NCBI GenBank assembly: GCA_949285785.1
Contig: CASEAG010000016.1
Location: 58,124 to 122,123, forward strand
Direction of reading: 5' to 3'
Source: an uncultured Spirochaetales bacterium
GTDB lineage: Bacteria > Spirochaetota > Spirochaetia > Sphaerochaetales > Sphaerochaetaceae
Length of the DNA: 64,000 bases
Shown: positions 25,824 to 34,432 of the stretch, piece by piece
Layout of the letters: the number at the start of each line of letters is the position of its first letter
Numbering within the stretch: the stretch's first letter is position 1
Position numbers and translations under genes: made by a program
The notes under the pieces: model-generated
What the model was told of the DNA's origin: nothing
The model's database searches: none
Seen by the model: only the letters and a program-made list of their open reading frames with translations

Positions 25824-26804
25824 ATGGAGAAGTTCGATTTCGTGACCGTAGGAAACTGCACCACCAACATGATACTGAGATTCGACGACTTTCCTGCCAT
25901 AGGAAAGACTTCGACTGCCACGAACCCGTTTGGCGATGAGATCCTGTATGGTGGATGTGTGTTCAATGTGTTCTACGCTCTCACGAAGCTCGGCTGCCGG
26001 GTCAAGCCGGTCCTGAGATGGTCCGACCCTGATGCCAGGGATAGGCTGTATGAGATTCTCGATGAATACGATCTGCCGAAGGACCACATCATCGCACCGA
26101 AGACCCGTTCATACAACAGATGCATTCTCCTTCAGGACCGCAACCAGAACCATGCGACCATAATCTATCGATTCGGCGAGGACAGCGACCACAGCTCCCT
26201 GTATGACACACCGATAGAAGTGGATGAGGAGAGCTTTTCGGATTCGAAGATGATGCTCATGGTCATGGGTAATCCGCAGTATTCGTACAGGATCCTCCAG
26301 ATTCTGGATGAAATGGGCCTGGATTTCGCCTTCTCGTACAAGAACGATCCGGCGCTTCTCCCAAAAGAGCTGTGCGAGGCGATTCTGCCGAAGGCGAAGA
26401 TCATATTCACCAATGAGTCCGAGGCGAAGCATCTGTGTTCTCTCCTGGGACTCGGGAAGATGACAGACTACCTTTATTCCGGCAAGGCGGAGGTCGTGGT
26501 TACGACGCTCGGGTGCAAGGGGAGTCTTGTCCAGAGTCTCGATGCCGAAGGCAGGATCCGTTGCGAAGTGGTACCCATCACGCACTGCGAACATCACAAA
26601 GTGGATTCCGTCGGATGCGGCGATGCCTTCGTTGCCGGCTTCATGTATGGATACAGCCGTGGAAAGTCCCTTGGCCTGTGTGCCCAGTATGGCAGCACAC
26701 TGTCGTCCTTCGTTCTTGAAGGACGCGGGCCAACATCCAATCTTCCGGATCTGGAGCAGATGTTGGAGAGGAATGCGAGAAGAAGCGATGCGAGGAGCGA
26801 GTAG
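25824..26804 (+). CDS. PfkB-family carbohydrate/nucleoside kinase
   Basis: The 326-residue kinase has the C-terminal signature VDSVGCGDAFVAGF, where the GCGD holds the catalytic base Asp, and the N-terminal glycine-containing entry GGCVFNVFYALTKLG. PfkB kinases phosphorylate ribose, fructose or nucleosides. The ATG at 25824 follows AGGAGTGG; a GTG three codons upstream is less likely. Its place between an importer and aldolase-like TIM barrels suggests that it phosphorylates the imported sugar or glycoside. Confidence 0.87.
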   Translation: MEKFDFVTVGNCTTNMILRFDDFPAIGKTSTATNPFGDEILYGGCVFNVFYALTKLGCRVKPVLRWSDPDARDRLYEILDEYDLPKDHIIAPKTRSYNRCILLQDRNQNHATIIYRFGEDSDHSSLYDTPIEVDEESFSDSKMMLMVMGNPQYSYRILQILDEMGLDFAFSYKNDPALLPKELCEAILPKAKIIFTNESEAKHLCSLLGLGKMTDYLYSGKAEVVVTTLGCKGSLVQSLDAEGRIRCEVVPITHCEHHKVDSVGCGDAFVAGFMYGYSRGKSLGLCAQYGSTLSSFVLEGRGPTSNLPDLEQMLERNARRSDARSE

Positions 26805-27629
26805 ATGATAGACCTTGTACAGGAAATGATCAGCGGCAGACGCATGACAATAGGGATGGTGCACACGCTTCCTCTGCCTGGAAGCTATGACGACCGCTTC
26901 TCCATGCAGGAGATTGTTGACAGAGCCGTTGCCGATGCGCAGGTGCTGGAACGGACCGGTTTTGATGCTCTTGTCGTAGAGAACCAGAACGATGGTCCAT
27001 TGACCGATGATGCGATGGACGCGCAGCGGATCGCCGCTCTGACCTATGTGTGCTCCCGAGTCATGGATTCGGTATCGATTCCGGTCGGTATAGACGCTTG
27101 TGGAGACCAGATTGCGGCGATTTCCATCGCCTCTGTAGTCGGAGCCTCGTTTGTCCGCCTGTCCTACATGGTCGATGTCAGGGTGTCTGCAAGGGGGATC
27201 GTCCTTCCAAACGGCGCCCGCGCCGCGATGTACCGAAAGCGCATCGGTGCAGATGATGTGAAGATTTTCGCCGACATACAGGTCAAGCATTCGTTTCCGC
27301 TGGTGAGAGAGATAACGCTTGAGGATTCCGCCAGGTGGGCCGTATCAAGCAGGGCCGACGCTCTAATCGTCACTGGTGCGCAGACAGGCGTCTCCGCACA
27401 GATCAGCGATTTCGTCAGGGTCAGGACGGCGGTCTCCATCCCGGTCGTTGCCGGAAGCGGGGTCACCGTGAAGAACCTTGCGGACCATTACGAAGCCTGC
27501 GATGGATGCATAGTGGGGTCTGCCCTCAAGAAGGACGGAAATCTTATGAATCCCGTCGACGAGATGAAGGCGAGAGACTTCATGCTGGCCGTCTCGGACT
27601 GGAAGAAGTTTTCAGGAGAAACAAGATGA
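26805..27629 (+). CDS. BtpA/SgcQ-family TIM-barrel protein
   Basis: The 274-residue protein matches the BtpA/SgcQ family. It shows IGMVHTLPLPGS near the N-terminus, DALVVENQNDGP, RLSYMVD and the phosphate-loop-like VAGSGVT and GCIVGSALKKDG near the C-terminus. The biochemical role of the family is poorly defined. SgcQ lies in a sugar-catabolism operon of E. coli, and BtpA affects photosystem I accumulation in cyanobacteria. The start follows the PfkB stop with no gap, and its own stop overlaps the next start (ATGA). Confidence 0.85.
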   Translation: MIDLVQEMISGRRMTIGMVHTLPLPGSYDDRFSMQEIVDRAVADAQVLERTGFDALVVENQNDGPLTDDAMDAQRIAALTYVCSRVMDSVSIPVGIDACGDQIAAISIASVVGASFVRLSYMVDVRVSARGIVLPNGARAAMYRKRIGADDVKIFADIQVKHSFPLVREITLEDSARWAVSSRADALIVTGAQTGVSAQISDFVRVRTAVSIPVVAGSGVTVKNLADHYEACDGCIVGSALKKDGNLMNPVDEMKARDFMLAVSDWKKFSGETR

Positions 27630-28354
27630 AGATCATAGGATATCTGACAAGCGGCTACCCTTCTATCGACAAGAGTATAGAGACCGCAAGGCGTTATGTG
27701 GATGCAGGATGCAACATGCTGGAGATCAGCATCCCCCTGGAGAACAACAGGGAAAAGCCTTTTCTCAACGAGATCATGAAGCAGGCATATGCCGCATGTC
27801 CTGATTACATCGAACACATGGAGGCGGTGAGACGTATCGCCAAGGCCATGCCGGATGTGCCGGTGACGGTGCTCCTGTATGACGAGGTCCTCAAGGCGAT
27901 CGGTACGACGGTGTTCGCAGATGCGATGAACAGCTGTGGAATCCACGATGTGAATTCTGCCAACCTTACCGACGAGGAGATCATAGGTGAGTTGGAGGTG
28001 CGGGATATCCATCTGGCCGGACTTGTGACGTATGACCTAATTCCCTGGAGAATCGAACAGGCGAAAAGGACAAGAGGCTTCGTCTACTGCCAGGCGTTTC
28101 CAAGAGCAGGTCAGAATCTGAGCCCGGAGGCGGACTCCGTGGAGAAGCTGATTCCGTATCTGAGGAGGCAGGGGATTTCCGGACCGCTCTATTGTGGAGG
28201 CGGGATCGCCACTCCTGAAGATGCCGTCAGGGTCATGAGGGCGGGGGCTGATGGCTTCTTCCTCGGTTCTTCCATCATTGCTCTGTACGACAGGCCGCGG
28301 GAGCTTCATCGTACGATAAGTGAATTTGCAGAGGCCGCAAGGCAGCTGAATTGA
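27626..28354 (+). CDS. TrpA-like TIM-barrel protein, type 1
   Basis: The 242-residue protein has the tryptophan synthase alpha fold. It keeps Glu33, aligned with catalytic Glu49 of Salmonella TrpA (MLEISIP against FELGVP). The DPLADGP loop with Asp60 is replaced by ENNREKP. The phosphate-binding C-terminus is well kept (GGGIATPEDA, FFLGSSII). No trpB or other trp gene is nearby, so it is unlikely to make tryptophan. It may carry out a retro-aldol cleavage of a phosphorylated ketose or riboside (inference). It overlaps the BtpA gene by 4 bp. Confidence 0.82.
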   Translation: MKIIGYLTSGYPSIDKSIETARRYVDAGCNMLEISIPLENNREKPFLNEIMKQAYAACPDYIEHMEAVRRIAKAMPDVPVTVLLYDEVLKAIGTTVFADAMNSCGIHDVNSANLTDEEIIGELEVRDIHLAGLVTYDLIPWRIEQAKRTRGFVYCQAFPRAGQNLSPEADSVEKLIPYLRRQGISGPLYCGGGIATPEDAVRVMRAGADGFFLGSSIIALYDRPRELHRTISEFAEAARQLN

Positions 28355-28384
28355 AAAGATTGAAATCGTTCAAGGAGGAAAGAA

Positions 28385-29602
28385 ATGAAAGATTTCTGGA
28401 TTTGGGTACCTACCAAGATCGTGTTCGGAAGGAACTGTCTCGATGAACTGGCCGATTCCCTGAAGAAATGGGGCGGCAAGGACGGGCAGGAGCCGCGTGT
28501 CCTTCTCGTCACCGGTGGCGGCAGCATCAGAAAGATGGGGCTGTGGGACAAGGTGACAAAGATCATGGATGACGCTGGTCTGAAGTGGTTCGAATATTCT
28601 GGCGTATCCGCCAATCCGAAGGTCTCCCACCTCAGGAAGGGAATCGAATTCGCCAGGGAGAACAAGGTCAATGTCGTCCTTGCCGTCGGCGGTGGAAGCG
28701 TCATCGACGAGGCCAAGGGAATCGCCGTCGGATATTCATATGATGGAGACATCTGGGATCTGTCCACAGAGCTCAACAGCAAGGGTGCCGCCGTCGATAC
28801 GCCGGTTCTTCCCGTCCTGACGGTCCTCACGCTTGCCGCGACCGGAACCGAGATGGCCACTGGCTGCAACTGGACCAATGACACGGTAACCCCTGCAATC
28901 AAGAGAGGACTCCATGGTCCCGAGGTCAGGCCGAAGGTGACCTTCGAGAATCCCGAGTACACATATTCGGTCAGCGAGTTCCAGACCGCTGCCGGAAGTG
29001 CGGACATCCTGAGCCACATCTTCGAGTCCTACTTCTCCAATGTCACGACTGCATATATGCAGGCGCGTGTTGCCGAAGCTCTCATGAAGACGGTCATAAA
29101 GTATGCTCCGATCGCGATGAGGGAGCCCGACAACTACGAGGCCAGAGCGAACCTGATGTACTGTGCATCATGGGGAAACAACGGCTATATCGTGAAAGGC
29201 AATCAGGTCAACTGGAGTGTCCATGCCCTTGAGCACGAGCTTACGTCGTACAACGATACGACACACGGCGAAGGCCTTGCCATCATCACCCCGAGATGGA
29301 TGGAATGGGTCATCAAGGATGAGACGAAGCTGTATAGATTCGTCGATCTCGGACAGAACGTGTTTGGGCTGAGCAAGGAGGGGAAGAGCGATCTCGAGTT
29401 CGCAAAGGAGACGATACAGGCTGTGAAGGACTTCTTCTGGAAGGATCTCAAGCTCAAGACCAGGATCCGCGACCTTGGAATCGAGCATGACAAGCTTGCC
29501 ATGTTCACCGAGCAGGTGTGCAAGAAGCTTGGCTACCTTGCCGGATGCTACAAGCCGCTTACAAAGGAGGCAATCGAGGAAATCTACGAAGCGTCTTATT
29601 GA
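28385..29602 (+). CDS. Iron-containing alcohol dehydrogenase (butanol dehydrogenase type)
   Basis: The 405-residue group III dehydrogenase has the NAD(P)-binding GGGSVIDEAKG, and metal ligands in GSADILSHIFE and VHALEHELTSYNDTTHGEGL. It would reduce an aldehyde released in the pathway to an alcohol, regenerating NAD(P). AAGGAGGAAAG lies before the ATG. It is the last gene of the importer operon, ending just before a terminator. Confidence 0.9.
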   Translation: MKDFWIWVPTKIVFGRNCLDELADSLKKWGGKDGQEPRVLLVTGGGSIRKMGLWDKVTKIMDDAGLKWFEYSGVSANPKVSHLRKGIEFARENKVNVVLAVGGGSVIDEAKGIAVGYSYDGDIWDLSTELNSKGAAVDTPVLPVLTVLTLAATGTEMATGCNWTNDTVTPAIKRGLHGPEVRPKVTFENPEYTYSVSEFQTAAGSADILSHIFESYFSNVTTAYMQARVAEALMKTVIKYAPIAMREPDNYEARANLMYCASWGNNGYIVKGNQVNWSVHALEHELTSYNDTTHGEGLAIITPRWMEWVIKDETKLYRFVDLGQNVFGLSKEGKSDLEFAKETIQAVKDFFWKDLKLKTRIRDLGIEHDKLAMFTEQVCKKLGYLAGCYKPLTKEAIEEIYEASY

Positions 29603-29617
29603 TCAGTGAAAACGAAT

Positions 29618-29650
29618 GCCGCTGCGGGAGAACTCCTGCAGCGGCGGTTT
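29618..29650 (+). terminator. Terminator of the importer/TrpA-like operon
   Basis: The arms GCCGCTGC (29618-29625) and GCAGCGGC (29638-29645) pair, with an inner GGGAG/CTCC extension, and are followed by a short T-rich stretch. It ends a run of ten codirectional genes. Confidence 0.75.
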
Positions 29651-29694
29651 CTCCTGGCGACCGTTTGCCTGTTGTCACTATCTGATGGCAGAGT

Positions 29695-29724
29695 TTGACA
29701 AGTCCGCTTCATTTTTCAAATAAT
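29695..29724 (+). promoter_or_regulatory. Putative promoter of the PocR-AraC regulator gene
   Basis: TTGACA (29695-29700), an 18-bp spacer and AATAAT (29719-29724) are seen. The decamer AGTTTGACAA (29692-29701) and the 18-bp spacing match the promoter at 19631, so the two may be co-regulated. Confidence 0.55.
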
Positions 29725-29778
29725 CGATAGTAGAATGCAGATTGATGGAAGTCTTGTCGAAATCTATAAGAAGCCTAT

Positions 29779-29828
29779 GGAATGCAATCGTCCCTTGCGC
29801 ATTCCTGCTCCGGCCTGAAGCCGGGGAG
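29779..29828 (+). other. Structured 5' leader of the regulator gene
   Basis: Two consecutive hairpins lie in the leader. GGAATGC (29779-29785) pairs with GCATTCC (29799-29805), and CTCCGGC (29808-29814) pairs with GCCGGGGAG (29820-29828) with a small bulge. They resemble no riboswitch class I can name. A G8 tract (29857-29864) lies just downstream. Confidence 0.45.
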
Positions 29829-29872
29829 AGGTCCTGTCATCGACGAGAATCACGATGGGGGGGGTGGATTGA

Positions 29873-31060
29873 ATGACGAACATAGAGTTTGCGGCACTCA
29901 AGAAATATGGCGAGCTCATCAAACAGCTTTTCGGTATAGACTACAGGGTCTATGACCTGGACAAGCCTGAAGATGTGACCAAGGCTCTCTCGTTCTCCTG
30001 CCAAGGATGTGATGTGTCGGTGGGCGAATGCCAGAACTCCCATCTGCGGTATATCAACACCTCAGGCCTTGGTCTTGGGTGCAACCAGTATGTCTGTTCA
30101 AAAGGGCTGTCGTTCATCAACATCGACTTCTACACCAGATCCGTTCCAATCGGTTATATCATCTTCGGCCCGGTCCAGCTTTCGTACAGCGGCCTCGTCG
30201 CATCGCCTGGCGTGCCGTTGTTGAGCGTGACTCAGTACAACACCCTGCAGAATCTTCTCAGAGAGATAGTCCTTCTGTATAACACGAGCAGCTATTCCAC
30301 ATCGACCGACCTGTCCGTCGATGTCCTGCCCAGTGTCAGCTTCAGACCGATAATAGAAGGATATTCGCATTACAACCTGAAGCTTGAGAAGCAGATTCTG
30401 AAGATGGTCTCGAACGGTCTTGACGACCAGGTCGTCTCGTCGATACCGGACCTGGTGGCGAACCTCTTCTCCGTCACCGGTGATGATGCCAGCGAAGTGC
30501 GCAAGCGTGTCGAGGAGATATCCCTGCTGATTGCCCGCAGCACTATCAAGTCGAATGCCGACCTGCCTTCCGTCTTTCATGAGATGAACAAGTTCCATTC
30601 ACAGATCAAGACGCTCAAGGAGGAGGACGATTTCGTCGACTATCTGATCCATGTCGTGGATCTCATGTCCTCGCTTACCAGCAATAACGACAAGTCGAGT
30701 CCCAAGGAGAGCATAGTCATCCGGCGTCTGCACAATTTCATCATGGCCCATTACGGCGAGAAGATATCGCTTGAGCAGGCGGCAAAATACTGTCAGGTCA
30801 GCCAGAGCCATCTGGGAAACATACTCAATTCGAGCCTCGGCTATACCTTTACGCAGTATGTGAACTTCATACGCGTGGAGAAGGGCAAGGAGATGCTGTC
30901 CAATACTGACTGTGATATATGCAAGATCGCAGAGCAGTGCGGATTCAACGGACAGAGCTATTTCACACAGGTCTTCAAGTCTTTCACAGGTGTCAATCCG
31001 CTTGATTTCAGAAAAGAGAGCCAGGCGGCATCCATGAAGAAATATAGAAAGAAGAAATAG
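29873..31060 (+). CDS. PocR-domain AraC-family transcription regulator
   Basis: The 395-residue protein has an N-terminal PocR sensory domain rich in cysteines (SCQGCDVSVGEC, LGLGCNQYVC, YIIFGPVQL) and a C-terminal AraC double helix-turn-helix (about 285-385; SLEQAAKYCQVSQSHLG and KIAEQCGFNGQSYFTQVFK). PocR domains sense small metabolites such as diols. It is the obvious candidate regulator of the flanking catabolic genes. A G8 tract ends 8 nt before the ATG and takes the place of a normal ribosome site. A five-codon upstream frame starting at 29855 stops directly before the ATG. Confidence 0.88.
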   Translation: MTNIEFAALKKYGELIKQLFGIDYRVYDLDKPEDVTKALSFSCQGCDVSVGECQNSHLRYINTSGLGLGCNQYVCSKGLSFINIDFYTRSVPIGYIIFGPVQLSYSGLVASPGVPLLSVTQYNTLQNLLREIVLLYNTSSYSTSTDLSVDVLPSVSFRPIIEGYSHYNLKLEKQILKMVSNGLDDQVVSSIPDLVANLFSVTGDDASEVRKRVEEISLLIARSTIKSNADLPSVFHEMNKFHSQIKTLKEEDDFVDYLIHVVDLMSSLTSNNDKSSPKESIVIRRLHNFIMAHYGEKISLEQAAKYCQVSQSHLGNILNSSLGYTFTQYVNFIRVEKGKEMLSNTDCDICKIAEQCGFNGQSYFTQVFKSFTGVNPLDFRKESQAASMKKYRKKK

Positions 31061-31066
31061 ACGTCA

Positions 31067-31104
31067 TTCGATACGGGAGTCTACTTATAGCAGAGTTCGA
31101 TACG
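31067..31104 (+). repeat. Direct repeats TTCGATACG before the first aldo/keto reductase gene
   Basis: TTCGATACG occurs at 31067-31075 and 31096-31104, 29 bp apart, about 100-130 bp upstream of the ATG at 31199. No -10 is obvious nearby. They are candidate operators for the AraC-type regulator encoded just upstream. Confidence 0.45.
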
Positions 31105-31198
31105 CTGTCTATCTTGCCAGGATGTCGTCATGATATGTCATCCACGGGAGTGCTGTTCCTTCATGGTCCGCCCGTTGTGATGTTCTGGAGAGGATTTC

Positions 31199-32344
31199 AT
31201 GAATTATAGAAAGCTGGGAAAAAGCGGAATCCTGGTCAGCGAGATCGCACTTGGATGTGCCGCTTTCCATGGTTTGACGCAAGACGAGACGGATGCTTTC
31301 CTCGATTATGCGATCGGAAACGGCATCAACTGCATGGACATGTACACGCCTGATCCTGACATACATGCCAGGATTGGCGCATATCTGCGTGGCAGGCGGG
31401 AGGAGCTTGTTGTCCAAGCACATTTCTGCACGGCATGGAGGGATGGCCAGTATGTTGTCGTACGTGGCCTCGACGATGTCAGGAAGTCGTTCGAACTCAT
31501 GCTGGACAATTCGCGTCTTGGATATGTCGATGTGGGAATGATCCATTATGTCGACTCGATGGAGACGTGGAGGCAGCTGATCGACAACGGAGTCGTGGAC
31601 TATGCCCTCAGATGCCGCGAAGAAGGTCTGATCCGGGCTTTCGGAATAAGCAGTCATAACCCGGATGTGGCCAGACAGCTGATACAACAGGGCGTGGAGG
31701 TCCTCATGTTCAGCATAAACCCGTGCTATGACCTCATGCCTTCCTCTGTCGACATATATGCGATGGCCGAAAGGAGCAGCTATGAGGGCTCGGCCCTCTG
31801 CCTTGACCCGTCCAGACAGGGCCTGTACGAGGAATGTCTCCAGCTCGGTGTCGGAATCACCGTAATGAAGACGTTCGCCGGCGGCTCGCTGCTTGATGTG
31901 CGGAAATCGCCGGTCGACAGGACTCTGACCCCTGTCCAGTGTATTCACTACGCCCTTACTCGGCCTGCGGTGTCATGCATTATGGCCGGAGCGAGGAGCA
32001 GAGGGGAGCTTGATGCCTGTCTGGCCTATGAGACGGCAGCGGAGGCTGACAGGGATTACGCGGTGGCCTTTGCCGATTTTCCACGAATCGACTGGAGCGG
32101 AAGATGTCTATACTGCGGCCATTGTGCCCCCTGTCCAAAACACATCGATGTCGCCATGGTCACCAAACTGCTGAATCTGACCATTGCCCAGAATGGATCG
32201 GCGGAGACCGAGCGGGGGCATTACGCAGCGCTTGATGCGCATGCTGGCGACTGCATTGGATGCGGTGCCTGTGAAAAGAGATGTCCGTTCTCCGTTCCCG
32301 TCATGAAGAACATGCGGCTGGCTGCACAGACCTTCGGCTTGTGA
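31199..32344 (+). CDS. Fe-S aldo/keto reductase-like protein, copy 1
   Basis: The 381-residue protein has an aldo/keto reductase barrel (KLGKSGILVSEIALG) and a C-terminal bacterial ferredoxin domain with CLYCGHCAPC and CIGCGACEKRCP. The usual catalytic tetrad is incomplete. Asp and Tyr of MDMYTP remain, but the strand that normally carries the catalytic lysine reads VVQAHF. It may be an electron-transfer or non-classical redox enzyme. A GAGAGGATTT site precedes the ATG. The next gene is a paralogue. Confidence 0.83.
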   Translation: MNYRKLGKSGILVSEIALGCAAFHGLTQDETDAFLDYAIGNGINCMDMYTPDPDIHARIGAYLRGRREELVVQAHFCTAWRDGQYVVVRGLDDVRKSFELMLDNSRLGYVDVGMIHYVDSMETWRQLIDNGVVDYALRCREEGLIRAFGISSHNPDVARQLIQQGVEVLMFSINPCYDLMPSSVDIYAMAERSSYEGSALCLDPSRQGLYEECLQLGVGITVMKTFAGGSLLDVRKSPVDRTLTPVQCIHYALTRPAVSCIMAGARSRGELDACLAYETAAEADRDYAVAFADFPRIDWSGRCLYCGHCAPCPKHIDVAMVTKLLNLTIAQNGSAETERGHYAALDAHAGDCIGCGACEKRCPFSVPVMKNMRLAAQTFGL

Positions 32345-32368
32345 AGAGATGAAAAGGAGGATATTGCA

Positions 32369-33517
32369 ATGAAATACAATTTACTTGGAAGAACCGGATT
32401 CAAGGTGTCTGAGATCGGACTGGGAGGCGAGTATCTTGAGGGAAAGCCGGCCTCTCTTGTGAATGATGTCGTATCCGCTGCCATGGATGGAGGCGTCAAC
32501 ATCCTGGATTGTTTCATGTCCAATCCGGAGGTGAGGTCGAATCTGGGGGCGGCTCTCAAAGGGCGTCGTGACAGAATGCACATCCAGGGTCATCTGCGAT
32601 CGGTGTGGAAGGATGGACAATACGGCAGGACGATGGACATGGACGAAGTCAGGTTCTTCTTCAAGGATTTCCTTGACAGGTTCCAGACGGACTATGTCGA
32701 CATCGGAATCATCCACCTGATCGACAATCCGCAGGATTACGACAGAATCTTTGATGGTCCGATACTTGAATACGCGCTCAAGCTCAAGGAGCTCGGCGTG
32801 ATAAGGAGCCTTGGAATAAGCAGTCATAATCCGGTCCAGGCGCTGAGGGCGGCAAAGAGCGGAGTGATAGACATGATGCTCTTCAGCATAAACCCCGCAT
32901 ACGATGTGATGGATGAGAATGCACCTCGTCCGAAGAAGCTTGACAACGGATTCTTCAACGATATCGAAGTCGCCGGTGTCAACTCCGTAAGAGAGGAGCT
33001 GTACTCATACTGCGAGGCGAACGGAATCGGAATCACTGTCATGAAGACGCTTGCGGCTGGGGCTCTTCTCGATGCCAGGACTTCTCCGTTTGGAGCGGCG
33101 CTGACTGTTCCGCAATGCATACATTACGCATTGACCAGACCAGGCGTCGCAAGTGTCCTGCTTGGTATGCAGAGCGTGGAACAGGTTGCGGATTGCCTGT
33201 CCTATGAGAACCTGGATGACGTCGAAAAGGATTATTCGTTCATATTCTCGAAGGCTCCGAAGTTCTCCATGAATGGAAGATGCGTCTATTGCAATCACTG
33301 CCTGCCCTGCAATGCCCATATCGATATCGCCCAGGTCAACAAATATCTTGATATGGCATGCCTGGATGATACGCCGATGGCTACGTTGAAGGAACATTAT
33401 CATGCACTGGAACACAATGCAGAGGAATGCATTGCCTGCCATGCATGTGAAAGCAGATGCCCGTTCGGTGTCGACATTGTTCAGCGAATGATGAAAGCGA
33501 GGGAGATATTCAGATAG
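32369..33517 (+). CDS. Fe-S aldo/keto reductase-like protein, copy 2
   Basis: The 382-residue paralogue of the previous gene starts 24 nt after it, with AAAGGAGG before the ATG. Barrel and ferredoxin domain are both kept (CVYCNHCLPC, CIACHACESRCP). The tetrad is further eroded: the Asp-Tyr segment reads LDCFMS and the lysine strand reads HIQGHL. Both copies share SHNPVQA/SHNPDVA and FSINP segments. The pair may form a heteromer. Catalysis by the classical aldo/keto reductase mechanism is unlikely. Confidence 0.83.
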   Translation: MKYNLLGRTGFKVSEIGLGGEYLEGKPASLVNDVVSAAMDGGVNILDCFMSNPEVRSNLGAALKGRRDRMHIQGHLRSVWKDGQYGRTMDMDEVRFFFKDFLDRFQTDYVDIGIIHLIDNPQDYDRIFDGPILEYALKLKELGVIRSLGISSHNPVQALRAAKSGVIDMMLFSINPAYDVMDENAPRPKKLDNGFFNDIEVAGVNSVREELYSYCEANGIGITVMKTLAAGALLDARTSPFGAALTVPQCIHYALTRPGVASVLLGMQSVEQVADCLSYENLDDVEKDYSFIFSKAPKFSMNGRCVYCNHCLPCNAHIDIAQVNKYLDMACLDDTPMATLKEHYHALEHNAEECIACHACESRCPFGVDIVQRMMKAREIFR

Positions 33518-33605
33518 ATTTTAGAAAAATACCACTGGATTTTTGCAAACAATACAAAATCTAAAGTTTGTAAATTTTATAATTATAAAAATAAAATATA
33601 AAATA

Positions 33606-33634
33606 TTGACAATATGCCATCTCGCATTTATCCT
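33606..33634 (+). promoter_or_regulatory. Promoter of the second TrpA-like operon
   Basis: A consensus TTGACA (33606-33611), a 17-bp spacer and TATCCT (33629-33634) lie at the end of a very AT-rich stretch (about 33518-33605). The predicted RNA would start about 15 nt before the ATG, just retaining the GAAAGGAG ribosome site. Confidence 0.75.
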
Positions 33635-33655
33635 GTTGTTGAAAGGAGTTCCGAG

Positions 33656-34405
33656 ATGGCATTTTCGATAGTGTTCTATATCACATTCTGTTCTCCGGAC
33701 GTGAAAAATTCAGTCGCACACGCGCAGGCTTATGTTGATCATGGGATGAAGTCTGTACAGTTCGATATGCCATCCAGGAATCCTGTCTTCGAGACTCCTC
33801 TTGTCAAGGGCTTCATGCAGGAAGCCCTTGCACAGGAGCCTGATTACCACGTCTATATGGATGCCATGGCAGGTTTCTGCCATGCGCATCCCCAGATTGA
33901 TACGAATCTCGTCGTGTATCCTGATGTCGTTGATTCCATAGGTCGTGAGAAGTTCGTGGATTTCATCTTCGCGACGTGCATCCACACCGTCATGATCGCC
34001 GGTGGAGATCCCGATCTGGAGAACTTTCTGAGGAAAAGCGGCATCGCCGTCATCGGAAGAATAGACAGATACCTTTCCGATGAGTCCCTGCGCTGTGCTG
34101 CCGGTATTCCAGCAGGGACATTCAACCTGAATTACAAGAAGCATGCAGAGGTCATGCCTCATGGATGCGTATCCTTCGCCGACAAGATCAGATACATCCG
34201 CAATGCAGGGGTGACAGGAAGGATTCTGGCGGTGGAGGGCATATCGTCAGTACAGAAGCTTCAGGAGGTGATCGATGCCGGGGCCGATGGCGCAATAATC
34301 GGCAATGCCCTGATGAATCTCTGGGACGACGAGGCCCGGCTATGGCCGTTTTTCGATTCTCTTGTCGCCTGTGCCGAAGGACAGGGCGGCTTTGGAGAAG
34401 AATGA
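33656..34405 (+). CDS. TrpA-like TIM-barrel protein, type 2a
   Basis: The 249-residue TrpA-fold protein has VQFDMPSRNPVFETP where TrpA has FELGVPFSDPLADGP. Catalytic Glu49 is thus Gln35 and Asp60 is Glu46, with a new Asp37. The phosphate-binding end reads VEGISS and GNALMNLW, with Asn for the usual Ser. GAAAGGAG precedes the ATG at 33656; the frame extending to 33614 lies inside the promoter. First gene of an operon with two paralogues and an MFS transporter. Confidence 0.8.
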   Translation: MAFSIVFYITFCSPDVKNSVAHAQAYVDHGMKSVQFDMPSRNPVFETPLVKGFMQEALAQEPDYHVYMDAMAGFCHAHPQIDTNLVVYPDVVDSIGREKFVDFIFATCIHTVMIAGGDPDLENFLRKSGIAVIGRIDRYLSDESLRCAAGIPAGTFNLNYKKHAEVMPHGCVSFADKIRYIRNAGVTGRILAVEGISSVQKLQEVIDAGADGAIIGNALMNLWDDEARLWPFFDSLVACAEGQGGFGEE

Positions 34406-34432
34406 ACCGAATATGAATGAACTGGAGGTATT

